Of a DNA stretch of 64,000 nt, positions 55,592 to 64,000 are shown piece by piece; the first letter of the stretch is position 1, and each line of letters opens with the position of its first letter. The stretch spans positions 806,001-870,000 of the forward strand of contig CANMNF010000001.1 of NCBI GenBank assembly GCA_947499255.1, read 5' to 3'. The notes beneath the pieces were generated by a model. That model had not been told where the DNA came from, searched no databases, and saw only the letters and a program-made list of their open reading frames with translations. The translations under genes were made by a program, and so were the position numbers. Source of the DNA: an uncultured Sphingomonadaceae bacterium. Its GTDB lineage: Bacteria > Pseudomonadota > Alphaproteobacteria > Sphingomonadales > Sphingomonadaceae.

Positions 55592-56635
55592 ATTTCTCAT
55601 CTCGCCGCTGCGCTTCCCAGCGTCTCTAACTATCCTATCCCCAGCTATCCCGTTACGCGCCGGGTCGGCATTTTGGCCGGGTCCAACAATCACCCGCTCG
55701 CTTTGCCTATTGCGGCTCTGTTTAGCTATGCACTGATCTCTCTGGTTTATGCTTTCAAACCGCTGATCGAATGGGACGATCTGTTTCGTTATGTCCAACG
55801 CTTTTCGATTGATCCTTATTATGGGATGGACGTTCCGCAAAAGCTGATCGACTATCCCTTATCCGAATATGGCTGGCAGCTGATTGTGCTGGCGATTTTT
55901 GAAAGCGGACTGTCTTTCGAAGCCAGTTTTGCCGCGATCAGCATGGTGGCGCTTGGGCTGATGGCTTATGTGTTGCTGCGCGAAACGGGCCGCCCGCTTG
56001 CGCTGCTGCTTTTTGCCAATCCGGCGATGATCGATTTTGTGATCTCGCAGGTTCGCTCAGCAACTGCATTGGCCATCGTTTTGCTGACGATCACGCGTAG
56101 CTTACCTCTGACGCTGGGCGGTATCGCCCTTGCCTCCACCATTCATACCTCGATGCTGCTTTTTGCGATTCCCGTCCTGATCGCCTTTGTGCGACAAAGG
56201 GTGACGGGTGACAGCGCCATGTCCAAACTGACTGGCAGCGGCCCCTTCTGGGCGTTTATTGCCTTGCTGGCCGCAATTGCGCTTGCCGGATCGCAGATCC
56301 TGATCCTCGACTTTCTTGGAGATCGACGCGCTGGTTATGCGCTTTCCGATATTAGCACGGGCATATTGTTGACCGTCGCATGGAGCGCCATTGGCCTGTT
56401 GGGATTTGCGTTGGCGCGGGATCGATCGGGCTTGCCGATGATAGTCACCATGTTCTTGCTTGGCATGTTTGTGACCTCCAGCATGCTGGGCCTGTATTCG
56501 CATCGCTACGCAGCATTCCTCGTGCCTTTCCTGGGATTAGCGCTCGGTGCTTTCGCGACGCCGCGCGGTGCCTTTCTAACCTTCATGGGATTGTATGGAG
56601 CATTCAGCCTTCTTTACTTCACCTATTGGCTCTGA
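55592..56635 (+). CDS. EpsG/Wzy-like polysaccharide polymerase
   Basis: A membrane protein with about nine helices, containing DDLFRYVQRF and YYGMDVPQKLIDYPLSEYGWQLI after helix 1 and SQVRSATALAIVLL in the middle, typical of EpsG/Wzy polymerases. The start is unclear. TTG 55673 gives 320 residues but has a poor ribosome-binding site. The frame is open back to a TGA at 55571, and a strong AAGGAG (55579-55584) is 7 bases before an in-frame ATT at 55592, which would give 347 residues. ATT is a rare start, so a frameshift with the overlapping 19-codon ATG frame is another explanation. Confidence 0.72.
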   Translation: MSHLAAALPSVSNYPIPSYPVTRRVGILAGSNNHPLALPIAALFSYALISLVYAFKPLIEWDDLFRYVQRFSIDPYYGMDVPQKLIDYPLSEYGWQLIVLAIFESGLSFEASFAAISMVALGLMAYVLLRETGRPLALLLFANPAMIDFVISQVRSATALAIVLLTITRSLPLTLGGIALASTIHTSMLLFAIPVLIAFVRQRVTGDSAMSKLTGSGPFWAFIALLAAIALAGSQILILDFLGDRRAGYALSDISTGILLTVAWSAIGLLGFALARDRSGLPMIVTMFLLGMFVTSSMLGLYSHRYAAFLVPFLGLALGAFATPRGAFLTFMGLYGAFSLLYFTYWL

Positions 56636-57815
56636 ACCGGCGCAAGAGGACGCTTTGACCAAGTTGGAACTGCACCAGGTGGAGCCGCATTCTGATGGGA
56701 AGCGGCGCAATGTTTTTATCATCTTGCCAAGTGCGATGGTCGGCGGAGCAGAACGTGTGGCCTATAATCTGGTAACGGCGCTGCTTGCCGATGGACATAA
56801 GGTCATTGTATACTCGATGACGCGTGGTCCCGGTCCGCTGTGGCCGGGGCTGACAGAAAAACCCGGCTTTACGCATTTGGCAAGCAACGCCCCGTCGGAA
56901 AAGCGCGGTATTCTGGATTTCCTCATCCGCAGCAAAGCCTTGCGCAAGCATGGCCCGTTCGATTTGCTATATACCAGCCATGTGCATGTGAACGCGCTGG
57001 CTTCGCTGGCATTGCGCTTTGGCCTGATCAAAGCGCGCAGGTTCGTCAGCCGGGAATCGACCCGGATTTTTGATCGCTATCATGGTTGGCGCAGCTGGAT
57101 CTACCGCGCCGCTTATCGCTGTTATGGGAAACAGGATTTGCTGCTTTTCCAAACGGAAGAAATGCGCCAATCGCTCGAAGAAGCTATCAAATTGCCGGAA
57201 GGGATGGATTTGGTGATTACACCAAATCCGGTTAATCTTGATGGTGTCGATACTGCGATCAGCCAGGCACCGGCAACACCGCGCAGCCCAAACAGGTTTC
57301 GGATCGTTTTTTGCGGCCGGTTAATTCCGTTAAAGCGTCTCGAGCTATTGCTTGAGGCGTTGGCCCAGCTTGATAACAAGCGCGATTGGCAGTTGGATAT
57401 TTTGGGCGATGGTCCAATGCAGCAAGATCTGTCCATATTGGCGGAAACCCTTGGATTGACCCACAAGGTTCGCTTCCATGGGAGTGTGTCCAATCCTTAC
57501 GCTTATTTTGCGCAGGCTGATCTGGGCGTGCTGTGCTCTCGCATCGAAGGCTTCCCCAATGTTTTGCTGGAAATGATGGCCAGCGGCACGAAACAAATCA
57601 TCAGCACACCGTGCACCCCTGCCGTGCGCGATCTGCCCGATGTCGCCATTCTCAATGAAGCGACAGCTCAAAACCTTGTTGCCTTAATCGCACGAGTGAT
57701 GGATCACCGGCCAGATTGCACAGAGGCATATCGCAGCCATGTGGAAGCCAAGCATTCCATCGAAGGGTTCACCAACACCGTTTTTGGTGAGCAGGTGCTT
57801 GCACCGAAAAGCTAA
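56595..57815 (+). CDS. Glycosyltransferase, family 4
   Basis: A 406-residue GT-B protein. The acceptor domain opens with RNVFIILPSAMVGGAERVAYNLV (about 38-60), the donor domain with FRIVFCGRLIPLKRLELLLEAL (about 235-256), then LDILGDGPMQQDL (about 268) and the catalytic ADLGVLCSRIEGFPNVLLEMMASG (about 309-332) with the E-x7-E pattern. This matches GT4 enzymes of polysaccharide synthesis. It overlaps the polymerase gene by 41 bases at ATG 56595; a later start is possible because the first 35 residues are not conserved. Confidence 0.85.
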   Translation: MEHSAFFTSPIGSEPAQEDALTKLELHQVEPHSDGKRRNVFIILPSAMVGGAERVAYNLVTALLADGHKVIVYSMTRGPGPLWPGLTEKPGFTHLASNAPSEKRGILDFLIRSKALRKHGPFDLLYTSHVHVNALASLALRFGLIKARRFVSRESTRIFDRYHGWRSWIYRAAYRCYGKQDLLLFQTEEMRQSLEEAIKLPEGMDLVITPNPVNLDGVDTAISQAPATPRSPNRFRIVFCGRLIPLKRLELLLEALAQLDNKRDWQLDILGDGPMQQDLSILAETLGLTHKVRFHGSVSNPYAYFAQADLGVLCSRIEGFPNVLLEMMASGTKQIISTPCTPAVRDLPDVAILNEATAQNLVALIARVMDHRPDCTEAYRSHVEAKHSIEGFTNTVFGEQVLAPKS

Positions 57816-57816
57816 G

Positions 57817-59211
57817 TCACAAGCTCCAATATTGGACGCCTTGCGGCATATGCTGCGCGCTGAGCAAGGACTTCACATCCACAAACACGCCGTCACTGCG
57901 CATCATCGCGGATAGTTCGCCCGGCAGGTCAGAAAACTCTTCATGACCAACAGCCAATATCAGCCCGTCCAGCTCGCGCAAATCCGCTTGCTGGCATAGC
58001 TCAATGCCATATTCTTCGCGCGCTTCGGCAGGGTTGGCAGCGGGATCATAGACCAATGGCGTAATCCCAAAATCGCGCAATTCGTCAAGGATATCGGGCA
58101 CTTTGGAATTGCGCAGATCGGGCACGTTTTCCTTGAAAGTCAGCCCCAATATGCCAATGCGCGCCTGCCAGATTGGACGACCTGCCTTCGCCAGCAATTG
58201 CACGGTCTTGCGTGCGATGCGTGCGCCCATCCCATCATTGATCCGCCGTCCGGCAAGGATCACCTCGGGATGATAGCCGAGCTTTTCTGCCGCCGCCGTC
58301 AGGTAATACGGATCAACCCCAATACAGTGGCCACCCACGAGACCCGGCGTGAAAGGCAAAAAGTTCCACTTCGTTTGCGCCGCTTCAAGAACATCGCTGG
58401 TGCGAATATCCAGCTTGTCAAAAATCAGCGCGATTTCATTCATCAAAGCGATATTGATATCGCGCTGCGTGTTTTCGATCACCTTGGCCGCTTCAGCGAC
58501 TTTAATGCTAGGTGCTGCATGAAGACCCGCTTCAACAATCGCGCCATAAACCGCTTCGACACGCGATAAAGCTTCCGGGCTATCGGCGGAAACCACTTTG
58601 GTAATGGTCTCCAACCGCCTGACTTTATCACCCGGATTAATCCTTTCAGGTGAATAGCCAAGCGCGAAATCTGTGCCATGCTTAAGGCCGGATGCCTTTT
58701 CCAGCAAAGGCGCGCAAATATCTTCGGTAACGCCAGGATATACGGTGGATTCAAACACCACCAAAGCGCCCCGCTCCAAATGCGGACCGATCAAATTGCA
58801 GCTCGACCGGATCGGGCCAAGATCAGGTCGCCTTTGATCATCAATCGGCGTTGGCACTGTTACGATGAGAAAGCTGCGACCTGACAAAACCGCCGGATCA
58901 TCTGTCAACATCAGCCCGCTTGCCGCCAGCCGCTCATCCGAAATCTCGCCAGTCCAATCATGCCCATCACGCAGTGCGGCAATACGTCGGTCTGAGATAT
59001 CAAAGCCGATCACATCGCCAAATTTCTCCGCCAGAGCGACGGCGACCGGCAAGCCCACATAGCCAAGCCCGATGACTGCAATCGCTTCTTTCACATGAGC
59101 CGAAGCCGTTCGCGCCTGTGCAGGCAATACATCGCCTTCGCAAAAGCCCAGATGATCATATTCGGTGGTTTCGCTGCGCACATCACCGTGCAGTATGCGT
59201 CGTTCTTCCAT
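57817..59211 (-). CDS. Nucleotide-sugar dehydrogenase (UDP-HexNAc dehydrogenase type)
   Basis: A 464-residue enzyme that oxidises C6 of a UDP-sugar twice. The NAD motif GLGYVGLPVA is at 48-57; the first 40 residues are an extra leader. VPTPID near 121, ESTVYPGVTED near 154, AEAAKVIENTQRDINIALMNE near 240 and catalytic Cys in GGHCIGVDPYYL near 292 match the TviB/WbpA group, which acts on UDP-GlcNAc or UDP-GalNAc rather than UDP-glucose. Its stop is one base from the convergent glycosyltransferase stop. Confidence 0.88.
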   Translation of the reverse strand: MEERRILHGDVRSETTEYDHLGFCEGDVLPAQARTASAHVKEAIAVIGLGYVGLPVAVALAEKFGDVIGFDISDRRIAALRDGHDWTGEISDERLAASGLMLTDDPAVLSGRSFLIVTVPTPIDDQRRPDLGPIRSSCNLIGPHLERGALVVFESTVYPGVTEDICAPLLEKASGLKHGTDFALGYSPERINPGDKVRRLETITKVVSADSPEALSRVEAVYGAIVEAGLHAAPSIKVAEAAKVIENTQRDINIALMNEIALIFDKLDIRTSDVLEAAQTKWNFLPFTPGLVGGHCIGVDPYYLTAAAEKLGYHPEVILAGRRINDGMGARIARKTVQLLAKAGRPIWQARIGILGLTFKENVPDLRNSKVPDILDELRDFGITPLVYDPAANPAEAREEYGIELCQQADLRELDGLILAVGHEEFSDLPGELSAMMRSDGVFVDVKSLLSAQHMPQGVQYWSL

Positions 59212-59227
59212 GTATTCGCACCTGTGT

Positions 59228-60370
59228 TCAGGGGCGCAGCTTTTGGCTGATGCCCAGAATATCCATCACTTCGCGATTGACTGTGCTCACCTCATAATGC
59301 TGCTCAATCATCGCGCGTCCCGCCATTCCGTATGCCGCGCGGCGCGCGTGGTCATGGGCAAGTGCATCCATTGCGGTGTGAATAGCGCGGGCATCGCGCA
59401 GCGGGACAAGCAGACCTGTTTGCTCGTGGACAACCGTCTCCCGGCATCCCGGTGCATCGGTTGTGATCACCGCGCGGCCCATGGCGGCGGCTTCCAATAC
59501 CGTGCGCGGCGTGCCTTCGCGGTAAGATGGCAGGACGAATACGCTCGCTTTGGCATATGCCTGGCGCATGTCCTCAACCCAGCCCAGCCATTCTATGCCG
59601 CCTGCGATCCATTGATCCAGCTCTTCCCGCGTGATTGACGATGGCGCCTCATCCAAATCGCCAGCGATGATGAAACGGCATTCCGGGCGCTTAGCTTTGA
59701 GCGCCAAGGCAGCTTTAGCAAATTCACGCAGCCCCTTATCGGCCAGCAACCTTCCGGCGAACAGGAACACTGGCGCATCGGGCAATAGGACAGGTGCAAA
59801 ATGGTGGCAGTCCACGCCTGATCCATGCACGCGGTGGGCCTTTGCGCCATCCTCCAGACATCCCTGCGCGATGAACTCAGCAATATCATCCGGGTTTTGA
59901 AAGATGACCGCATCATTGGCAGATGTCGCGCGCGCCAACAGCCATCGCACCGCGCGCGCTGTCACTTTTGCACGAAGGCTCGCAGGCTGCGCAAACATAT
60001 GCCCTAGCCCTGTGACCATGGACGCGCTTGCCACCCCTTCAGCACGTGCGGCCAGACTGCCCCATATGTTCGGCTTGATCGTGTAACCCAGCACGAGATC
60101 AGGCTGCGTTCTGGCAATGGTCCGCCGCAACGCACTGTAATATTTTCGGTCTGCCAAAGGGTTTTGGCCAGTGCGCTGCAACGGCACTTCATACACCTCA
60201 GCCCCCAACGCTGAAAGCTGTGCGCGCAAATCCGGGGCAATTGCAGGCGCGGTCACCACAACTTCAACCCCCGCCGCCGCCATATCGCGGATCAAAGGAC
60301 CGCGGAAATTCACCAGGGACGGCGCATAGGACGCGTTTAGCATTATCCGGCTAACCATCATTGCCACCAT
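59228..60370 (-). CDS. Glycosyltransferase, family 4 (PglA-like)
   Basis: A 380-residue GT-B protein. The N-domain has SYAPSLVNFRGPLIRDM near 14 and YTIKPNIWGSLAARAEGV near 95, the latter close in pattern to PglA-type N-acetylgalactosaminyltransferases; SMVTGLGHMF follows. The donor domain has FLFAGRLLADKGLREFAKAA (about 203) and ASVFVLPSYREGTPRTVLEAAAMG (about 280-303). Internal Met4-Met5 are alternative starts. It lies 16 bases upstream of the dehydrogenase gene, so the two are an operon. Its divergent neighbour is the aminotransferase gene. Confidence 0.85.
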   Translation of the reverse strand: MVAMMVSRIMLNASYAPSLVNFRGPLIRDMAAAGVEVVVTAPAIAPDLRAQLSALGAEVYEVPLQRTGQNPLADRKYYSALRRTIARTQPDLVLGYTIKPNIWGSLAARAEGVASASMVTGLGHMFAQPASLRAKVTARAVRWLLARATSANDAVIFQNPDDIAEFIAQGCLEDGAKAHRVHGSGVDCHHFAPVLLPDAPVFLFAGRLLADKGLREFAKAALALKAKRPECRFIIAGDLDEAPSSITREELDQWIAGGIEWLGWVEDMRQAYAKASVFVLPSYREGTPRTVLEAAAMGRAVITTDAPGCRETVVHEQTGLLVPLRDARAIHTAMDALAHDHARRAAYGMAGRAMIEQHYEVSTVNREVMDILGISQKLRP

Positions 60371-60470
60371 TTCCGTGGCATTCGATGATGAGCGAACGGG
60401 GCCTGCAACCTATAGCCCGATGATCGAAACCCGAATGCCGTTGACCCTTGGCAAAAACAGGAGGCGGGAC

Positions 60471-61712
60471 ATGGCCGCAACGCTGCCCAAACTGAATGAC
60501 GCCAAGCTGAGCGAAAGTACCACAACCACTGCGCTGAGCGAGCCGATGCCGATATGGCCTTGCTTCACTGCCGAAGAAGCCGATGTGGTCCGCGAAATTA
60601 TCCTCTCCAATAAAGTGAATTACTGGACAGGGTCGCAGACCCGCAATTTTGAGACGGAATTTGCCAATTGGACGGGCGCTGCGCATGGTGTTGCGTTGGC
60701 CAATGGCACTTTGGCGCTTGATGCCGCTTTGCACGCATTGGAGATTGGCGACGGGGACGAAGTGATCGTCTCCCCTCGCAGTTTCATCGCCTCTGTCTCC
60801 AGCGTTGTGAATGCAGGCGCTCGGCCCATTTTTGCCGATATCAATCGGGATAGCGGCAACATCACGCCTGAAACTATCGCGCAGGTCATTACCGAAAAGA
60901 CGCGCGCCGTCATCCCTGTCCATTTGGGTGGGTGGCCTTGTGATATGGACGGTATTCTTGCGCTTAGCGAAGAGCATGGTTTTGCTGTGATTGAAGATTG
61001 CGCACAGGCCCATGGCGCGCATATTGATGGGCGCAGCGTGGGCACTTTTGGCGATTTTGGTGCCTGGTCTTTTTGTCAGGATAAGATCATGACCACTGGC
61101 GGCGAAGGTGGCCTGCTGACTTGTCAGGATGGACAATTGTTCGAAAAAGCGTGGTCGGTTAAAGATCACGGAAAGAGCCGGGCGGCCATCGCGGCCAAGG
61201 GGCATCCCCCGGGCTTTCGCTATGTGCATGAAAGCTTTGGCACCAATTGGCGGATGACCGAAATGCAAGGCGCGATCGGCCGCATCCAGTTGGGCCGCAT
61301 CGCTGATTGGCATGAAAAGCGGGCGCGCAATGCGATAATCATCGCGCAAACCTTGCGCGTGCATGGCGATATCATCCGCCTGCCCTTGCCCAAACCAGGC
61401 GATGTCCATGCTTTTTACAGGCTTTATGCCTATGCGCGGCCTGCGCAGCTTGGTGATGGATGGTGTCGTGATCGCCTGATCGCGGAAATGGTGCAAGCAG
61501 GTGTGCCTGTTATGCATGGCAGCTGCCCTGAAATTTACCGGGAGAAAGCATTTGATGGCACCGGGCTTCGGCCCAAAACGCCGCTGCCCGTGGCCCATGA
61601 ATTGGGGGAGACGAGCATCGCCTTTCTGGTCCATCCCACTATTTGTGAGGAAGGTGCGAAACAGATTGCGGGCAAAGTGCATCAAGTGCTCCAGCAAGTG
61701 CCGCGCGCTTAA
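60471..61712 (+). CDS. DegT/DnrJ/EryC1/StrS sugar aminotransferase (PglE-like role)
   Basis: A PLP-dependent aminotransferase acting on a nucleotide-linked keto sugar. ATG 60471 has GGAGG six bases upstream and gives 413 residues; earlier starts have no such site. PLP-site features: NGTLALDAALHALEIGDGDEVI near 87, DCAQAHGAHIDGRSVGTFGDFGAWSF near 179, and Schiff-base Lys in FCQDKIMTTGGEGG near 205. Beside PglD- and PglC-like genes it may aminate C4 of a UDP-4-keto-6-deoxy-HexNAc. Its stop overlaps the convergent acetyltransferase gene by 4 bases. Confidence 0.87.
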   Translation: MAATLPKLNDAKLSESTTTTALSEPMPIWPCFTAEEADVVREIILSNKVNYWTGSQTRNFETEFANWTGAAHGVALANGTLALDAALHALEIGDGDEVIVSPRSFIASVSSVVNAGARPIFADINRDSGNITPETIAQVITEKTRAVIPVHLGGWPCDMDGILALSEEHGFAVIEDCAQAHGAHIDGRSVGTFGDFGAWSFCQDKIMTTGGEGGLLTCQDGQLFEKAWSVKDHGKSRAAIAAKGHPPGFRYVHESFGTNWRMTEMQGAIGRIQLGRIADWHEKRARNAIIIAQTLRVHGDIIRLPLPKPGDVHAFYRLYAYARPAQLGDGWCRDRLIAEMVQAGVPVMHGSCPEIYREKAFDGTGLRPKTPLPVAHELGETSIAFLVHPTICEEGAKQIAGKVHQVLQQVPRA

Positions 61713-62323
61713 CGCGTCAACTCGCGCGCAGGATTGCCAACAACAATTGCCCCCGGCGCAACATCGCCCAAAACCACAGCACCTGCGCCGATCACTGCGC
61801 CTTTGCCAATGCGCATCTTTTTGCCGGGCGTTCCCTGCCGCAGGACTGCTCCGCTGCCGACATAAACATCGTCCTCAATCACGATATTGCCATTGCAGCG
61901 CGCGCCCGGCGCGAACGTGACGAAGTCGCCAATTTCGCAATCATGCGCGACGGAGGCATAGATATTGGCATGGAAATAGCGGCCAATCTGTATGTCGCTG
62001 GTGATCTGGCTGTAACGGCAAAAAATCGCCCCCTGCCCCACTGCGCACCGATCACCCTGACAAAATTCCTCGGCAAAAATACTGGCATTGGGCAAACCAT
62101 GAACCGCGCATCTTTCGGCAAGTTTGCGCCGCATCGCAGGATCGCCAACAGCGATTGCAACGGATTTGTTTTCCACCTTCAACGCACAAAATTGTGCGAA
62201 GGACAGCACATCATAATGCCCAATCCGCTCGCTAGCTTTGGCGTCATCGATAAAAACAGCATTACCGCGCACCAATGGCATGATCTCGCGGCCATGCCCG
62301 CTCGCTCCATAAACGCCGATCAC
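61709..62323 (-). CDS. Acetyltransferase of the PglD/NeuD family
   Basis: A 204-residue protein with a Rossmann-like N-domain (IGVYGASGHGREI at 2-14) and a C-terminal left-handed beta-helix of hexapeptide repeats (about 85-195). The conserved catalytic His127 is in SVAHDCEIGDF, equivalent to the PglD base. PglD acetylates the 4-amino group of UDP-bacillosamine precursors; NeuD acts on sialic acids. The adjacent PglC-like gene favours the former. It starts 4 bases inside the end of the PglC-like gene. Confidence 0.86.
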   Translation of the reverse strand: MIGVYGASGHGREIMPLVRGNAVFIDDAKASERIGHYDVLSFAQFCALKVENKSVAIAVGDPAMRRKLAERCAVHGLPNASIFAEEFCQGDRCAVGQGAIFCRYSQITSDIQIGRYFHANIYASVAHDCEIGDFVTFAPGARCNGNIVIEDDVYVGSGAVLRQGTPGKKMRIGKGAVIGAGAVVLGDVAPGAIVVGNPARELTR

Positions 62324-62937
62324 GATGATTTGCCCGGCTGAGGCGACGGCCCTTCAAATCGTGGCATCGTGGCCTCGCCAGCTGCGGCAATTCCGCTGCG
62401 CTGAAACATTTGGATCACCGTGCGCGCCAATATCCAGCAATCGAGCCAAAGGCTGCGATGCGCCACATACCAGACATCCAGCGCAAATTTCTGATCCCAT
62501 GAAAGCGCATTGCGGCCATTGATCTGCGCCCATCCTGTTATGCCCGGAAGCACATCATGACGGCGCGCTTGCTGCGGCGAATAGAGCGGCAGATATTCGG
62601 GCAAAAGCGGGCGCGGGCCCACAAGGCTCATCTCCGCGCGCAGAACATTCCATAGCTCTGGCAGCTCATCCAGACTGCTCGCCCGCAAAAGCCGCCCCAA
62701 CGGCGGCAATCGCTGCGCATCGGGCAGCAACGTGCCATCAGCATGGCGCGTATCGCGCATGGTGCGAAATTTGATCAGGCGGAACAGGCGGCCATCTTTT
62801 CCGGGCCGCTCCTGAACAAACAGCACAGGGCTGCCCAGACCAATGCGAACGATAAGCGCTGTCACCAACAGCAATGGAATTGTCAGCGGCAAGGTAAGCA
62901 GCACGCATGAACAATCGAAGAGACGCTTGGCCAACAT
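62320..62937 (-). CDS. Initiating phosphoglycosyltransferase (PglC-like)
   Basis: A 205-residue monotopic phosphoglycosyltransferase that moves a sugar-1-phosphate to undecaprenyl phosphate, starting glycan assembly. Features: re-entrant membrane helix at about 4-33, RPGKDGRLFRLIKFRTM at 44-60, catalytic Asp90-Glu91 in SSLDELPELWNVL, MSLVGPRPLLPEYLPLY near 104 and PGITGWAQINGRNALSW near 130. The short form and the C-terminal RSGIAAAGEATM match Campylobacter PglC closely, where diacetyl-bacillosamine phosphate is the substrate. Substrate identity here is inferred. It overlaps the PglD-like gene by 4 bases. Confidence 0.9.
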   Translation of the reverse strand: MLAKRLFDCSCVLLTLPLTIPLLLVTALIVRIGLGSPVLFVQERPGKDGRLFRLIKFRTMRDTRHADGTLLPDAQRLPPLGRLLRASSLDELPELWNVLRAEMSLVGPRPLLPEYLPLYSPQQARRHDVLPGITGWAQINGRNALSWDQKFALDVWYVAHRSLWLDCWILARTVIQMFQRSGIAAAGEATMPRFEGPSPQPGKSS

Positions 62938-62940
62938 CCG

Positions 62941-64000
62941 CTATTCCCCCGCCAATGGGATGAGCGACACGGCATCGATCTTAAGACTGTTTTCGCGTCG
63001 ATCCTCTTGCGGGGCGACGTGAATTTCGAACCAGTGATAGACGCAATCCGCCGCAGGTTTGGTGATGACCAATGATGTCGCGCTTTCCCCAATAGCGACC
63101 GATCTGGCAGAAGCTGAAAACTCGGCACAATTTAGCTGAATACTCAGCGCATTGGCATCGCGCGCGTCCCAATCGCTTGACCGAACTGCAAGCCGGTATT
63201 GCGCGTCACGCAACGCGACAAGCTGCCGCGCAGCCAGTCCGCCGCCATCACTGTAAGTCTGGATGCGCAGCTGGCTTGCAGCAGGGAATATATCGGTTGT
63301 CAGTGAGCTATCAAAACGTAACTCCCAATCAAATGCGCCGACCCGTGGCGTAGTTGCAAAATCGCCATTTCTGATAGTGCCTCGCTGTGTTTCGATGCGA
63401 GAATGTAGACTGTCAAAAAGCGCTTCGGCTGAAGCAAATTCCTTGGCTTTCACAAGCGCGCGAAGCAGGCGTCGATCATCGCGCGGTGTGCTGACAAATC
63501 CGGCTTGAGCGCGGCCAATGCGCAGCTGTGCCAATTGCGGCAAAGCAGGCGCATAACTGTCTGCGCCGGCCCAAAAGTCACCCTCCCAATTGACATTTCG
63601 CGCCAACATCTGCGCAACGATGCCTTGTGCTTCGGGCTGCGCGAGAGCTTGATACAAAAGGGGCAGGATTTCGCGGCGCGCATTAGAGCTGGTACGCAAT
63701 GCCTGATCAAAGCGCGATACCGTTGCCGGAAAGTCAGCATCACTTGCAAAAACCTGCGCGAGCAACACGTTCGTTCGCAGATCCCGCCGTGATACCGTCT
63801 CGGACATCAGCAACAATTCCTGCGCGCTTTCAGCCTCCCCCTCGCCTTGTGCAAGCAACGCCAGATTGCGCAAAGCCGCGCCATCCAAAGGCTCACGCCG
63901 CAACGATGCCAGACTATGATCACGCGCCTTCATGGCGATATCTTTCGGGAGAGCGAGCGAGGCGCCGTCATCGCCTTGTACATGGGTGGCAATCAGCGAC
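62941..64000 (-). CDS. TPR-like protein of the polysaccharide locus (5' end outside window)
   Basis: The frame is open to the right edge; in-frame codons before ATG 63933 read QGDDGASLALPKDIA, so the true start probably lies beyond 64000. About 353 residues are visible. The N-terminal part has helix pairs like tetratricopeptide repeats (LDGAALRNLALLAQGEGEAESAQELL, DFPATVSRFDQALRTS). After about 185 a beta-rich domain starts (GDFATTPRVGAFDWELRF). Such proteins accompany exopolysaccharide genes in sphingomonads. It ends 3 bases before the PglC-like start, so it belongs to the same operon. Confidence 0.7.
   Translation of the reverse strand, partial: SLIATHVQGDDGASLALPKDIAMKARDHSLASLRREPLDGAALRNLALLAQGEGEAESAQELLLMSETVSRRDLRTNVLLAQVFASDADFPATVSRFDQALRTSSNARREILPLLYQALAQPEAQGIVAQMLARNVNWEGDFWAGADSYAPALPQLAQLRIGRAQAGFVSTPRDDRRLLRALVKAKEFASAEALFDSLHSRIETQRGTIRNGDFATTPRVGAFDWELRFDSSLTTDIFPAASQLRIQTYSDGGGLAARQLVALRDAQYRLAVRSSDWDARDANALSIQLNCAEFSASARSVAIGESATSLVITKPAADCVYHWFEIHVAPQEDRRENSLKIDAVSLIPLAGE

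Noticed and set aside
60351-61697. A 448-codon minus-strand open frame opposite the aminotransferase gene
   Set aside because: The plus-strand frame has PLP-site motifs and a strong ribosome-binding site; the antisense product shows no family features.
51801-63933. Genomic island or prophage covering the polysaccharide genes
   Set aside because: Although a tRNA gene lies about 2 kb to the left, thyA intervenes and I saw no integrase, attachment repeat, or insertion sequence. It is better read as an ordinary surface-polysaccharide locus.

Overview
The window looks like a chromosomal segment of an alphaproteobacterium of the order Sphingomonadales, most likely an Erythrobacter/Altererythrobacter-type organism. 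The clues are a LexA with the alphaproteobacterial GTTC-N7-GTTC operator, a complete 14-gene nuo operon carrying small accessory genes, a zapA-6S RNA-fau block, a tkt-gap-pgk-fba block, DUF1467 and DUF2842 proteins, and a doublet hairpin element of the kind scattered through sphingomonad genomes. This placement is an inference from gene content and order. Most genes are housekeeping. I saw no prophage, insertion sequence, CRISPR array or rRNA.

Layout. Positions 1-6151 (+ strand) hold the tail of a gene that may be trpE, a phosphodiester-glycosidase-like lipoprotein, trpG-trpD-trpC, a DUF3597 protein, moaC-moeA and lexA. comEC (-) lies between lexA and a divergent gltX-gltA pair. From 11179 to 16561 there is a signalling/polarity-like group: a histidine-kinase-like protein with Pro in place of the phosphoacceptor His, a helical protein, an Hpt-like protein also lacking its His, and a divergently transcribed 860-residue membrane-anchored coiled-coil protein. 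From 36015 down to 16562 (- strand) runs nuoA-N followed by birA, coaX, RNase J and a DUF1467 protein. The nuo run contains five extra small genes (three between nuoD and nuoE, one 47-codon gene between nuoE and nuoF, one secreted protein between nuoH and nuoI) and a structured repeat between nuoG and nuoH.

Positions 36510-40736 carry a thiolase, an SH3-like protein, an ammonium transporter, a small secreted protein and a YdcF-like protein. Positions 40733-46720 (-) encode thiE, class I aldolase, pgk, gap and tkt, i.e. central sugar metabolism. Positions 46921-48498 (+) carry a small coiled-coil protein, zapA, 6S RNA, fau and a DUF2842 protein. An iron-type alcohol dehydrogenase, tRNA-Asp and thyA follow.

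Positions 51059-64000 form a surface-polysaccharide or glycoconjugate locus: a UDP-glucuronate-4-epimerase-like enzyme, a UDP-HexNAc dehydrogenase, three GT4 glycosyltransferases, a Wzx-like flippase, a Wzy/EpsG-like polymerase, and a set resembling PglE (aminotransferase), PglD (acetyltransferase) and PglC (initiating phosphoglycosyltransferase). The set suggests a glycan begun with a bacillosamine-like diamino sugar, flipped by Wzx and polymerised by Wzy. The locus runs off the right edge.

The parts most worth a second look are the His-less kinase/Hpt/coiled-coil group, the accessory small proteins inside nuo, the three-half-site LexA operator, and the Pgl-like sugar genes.
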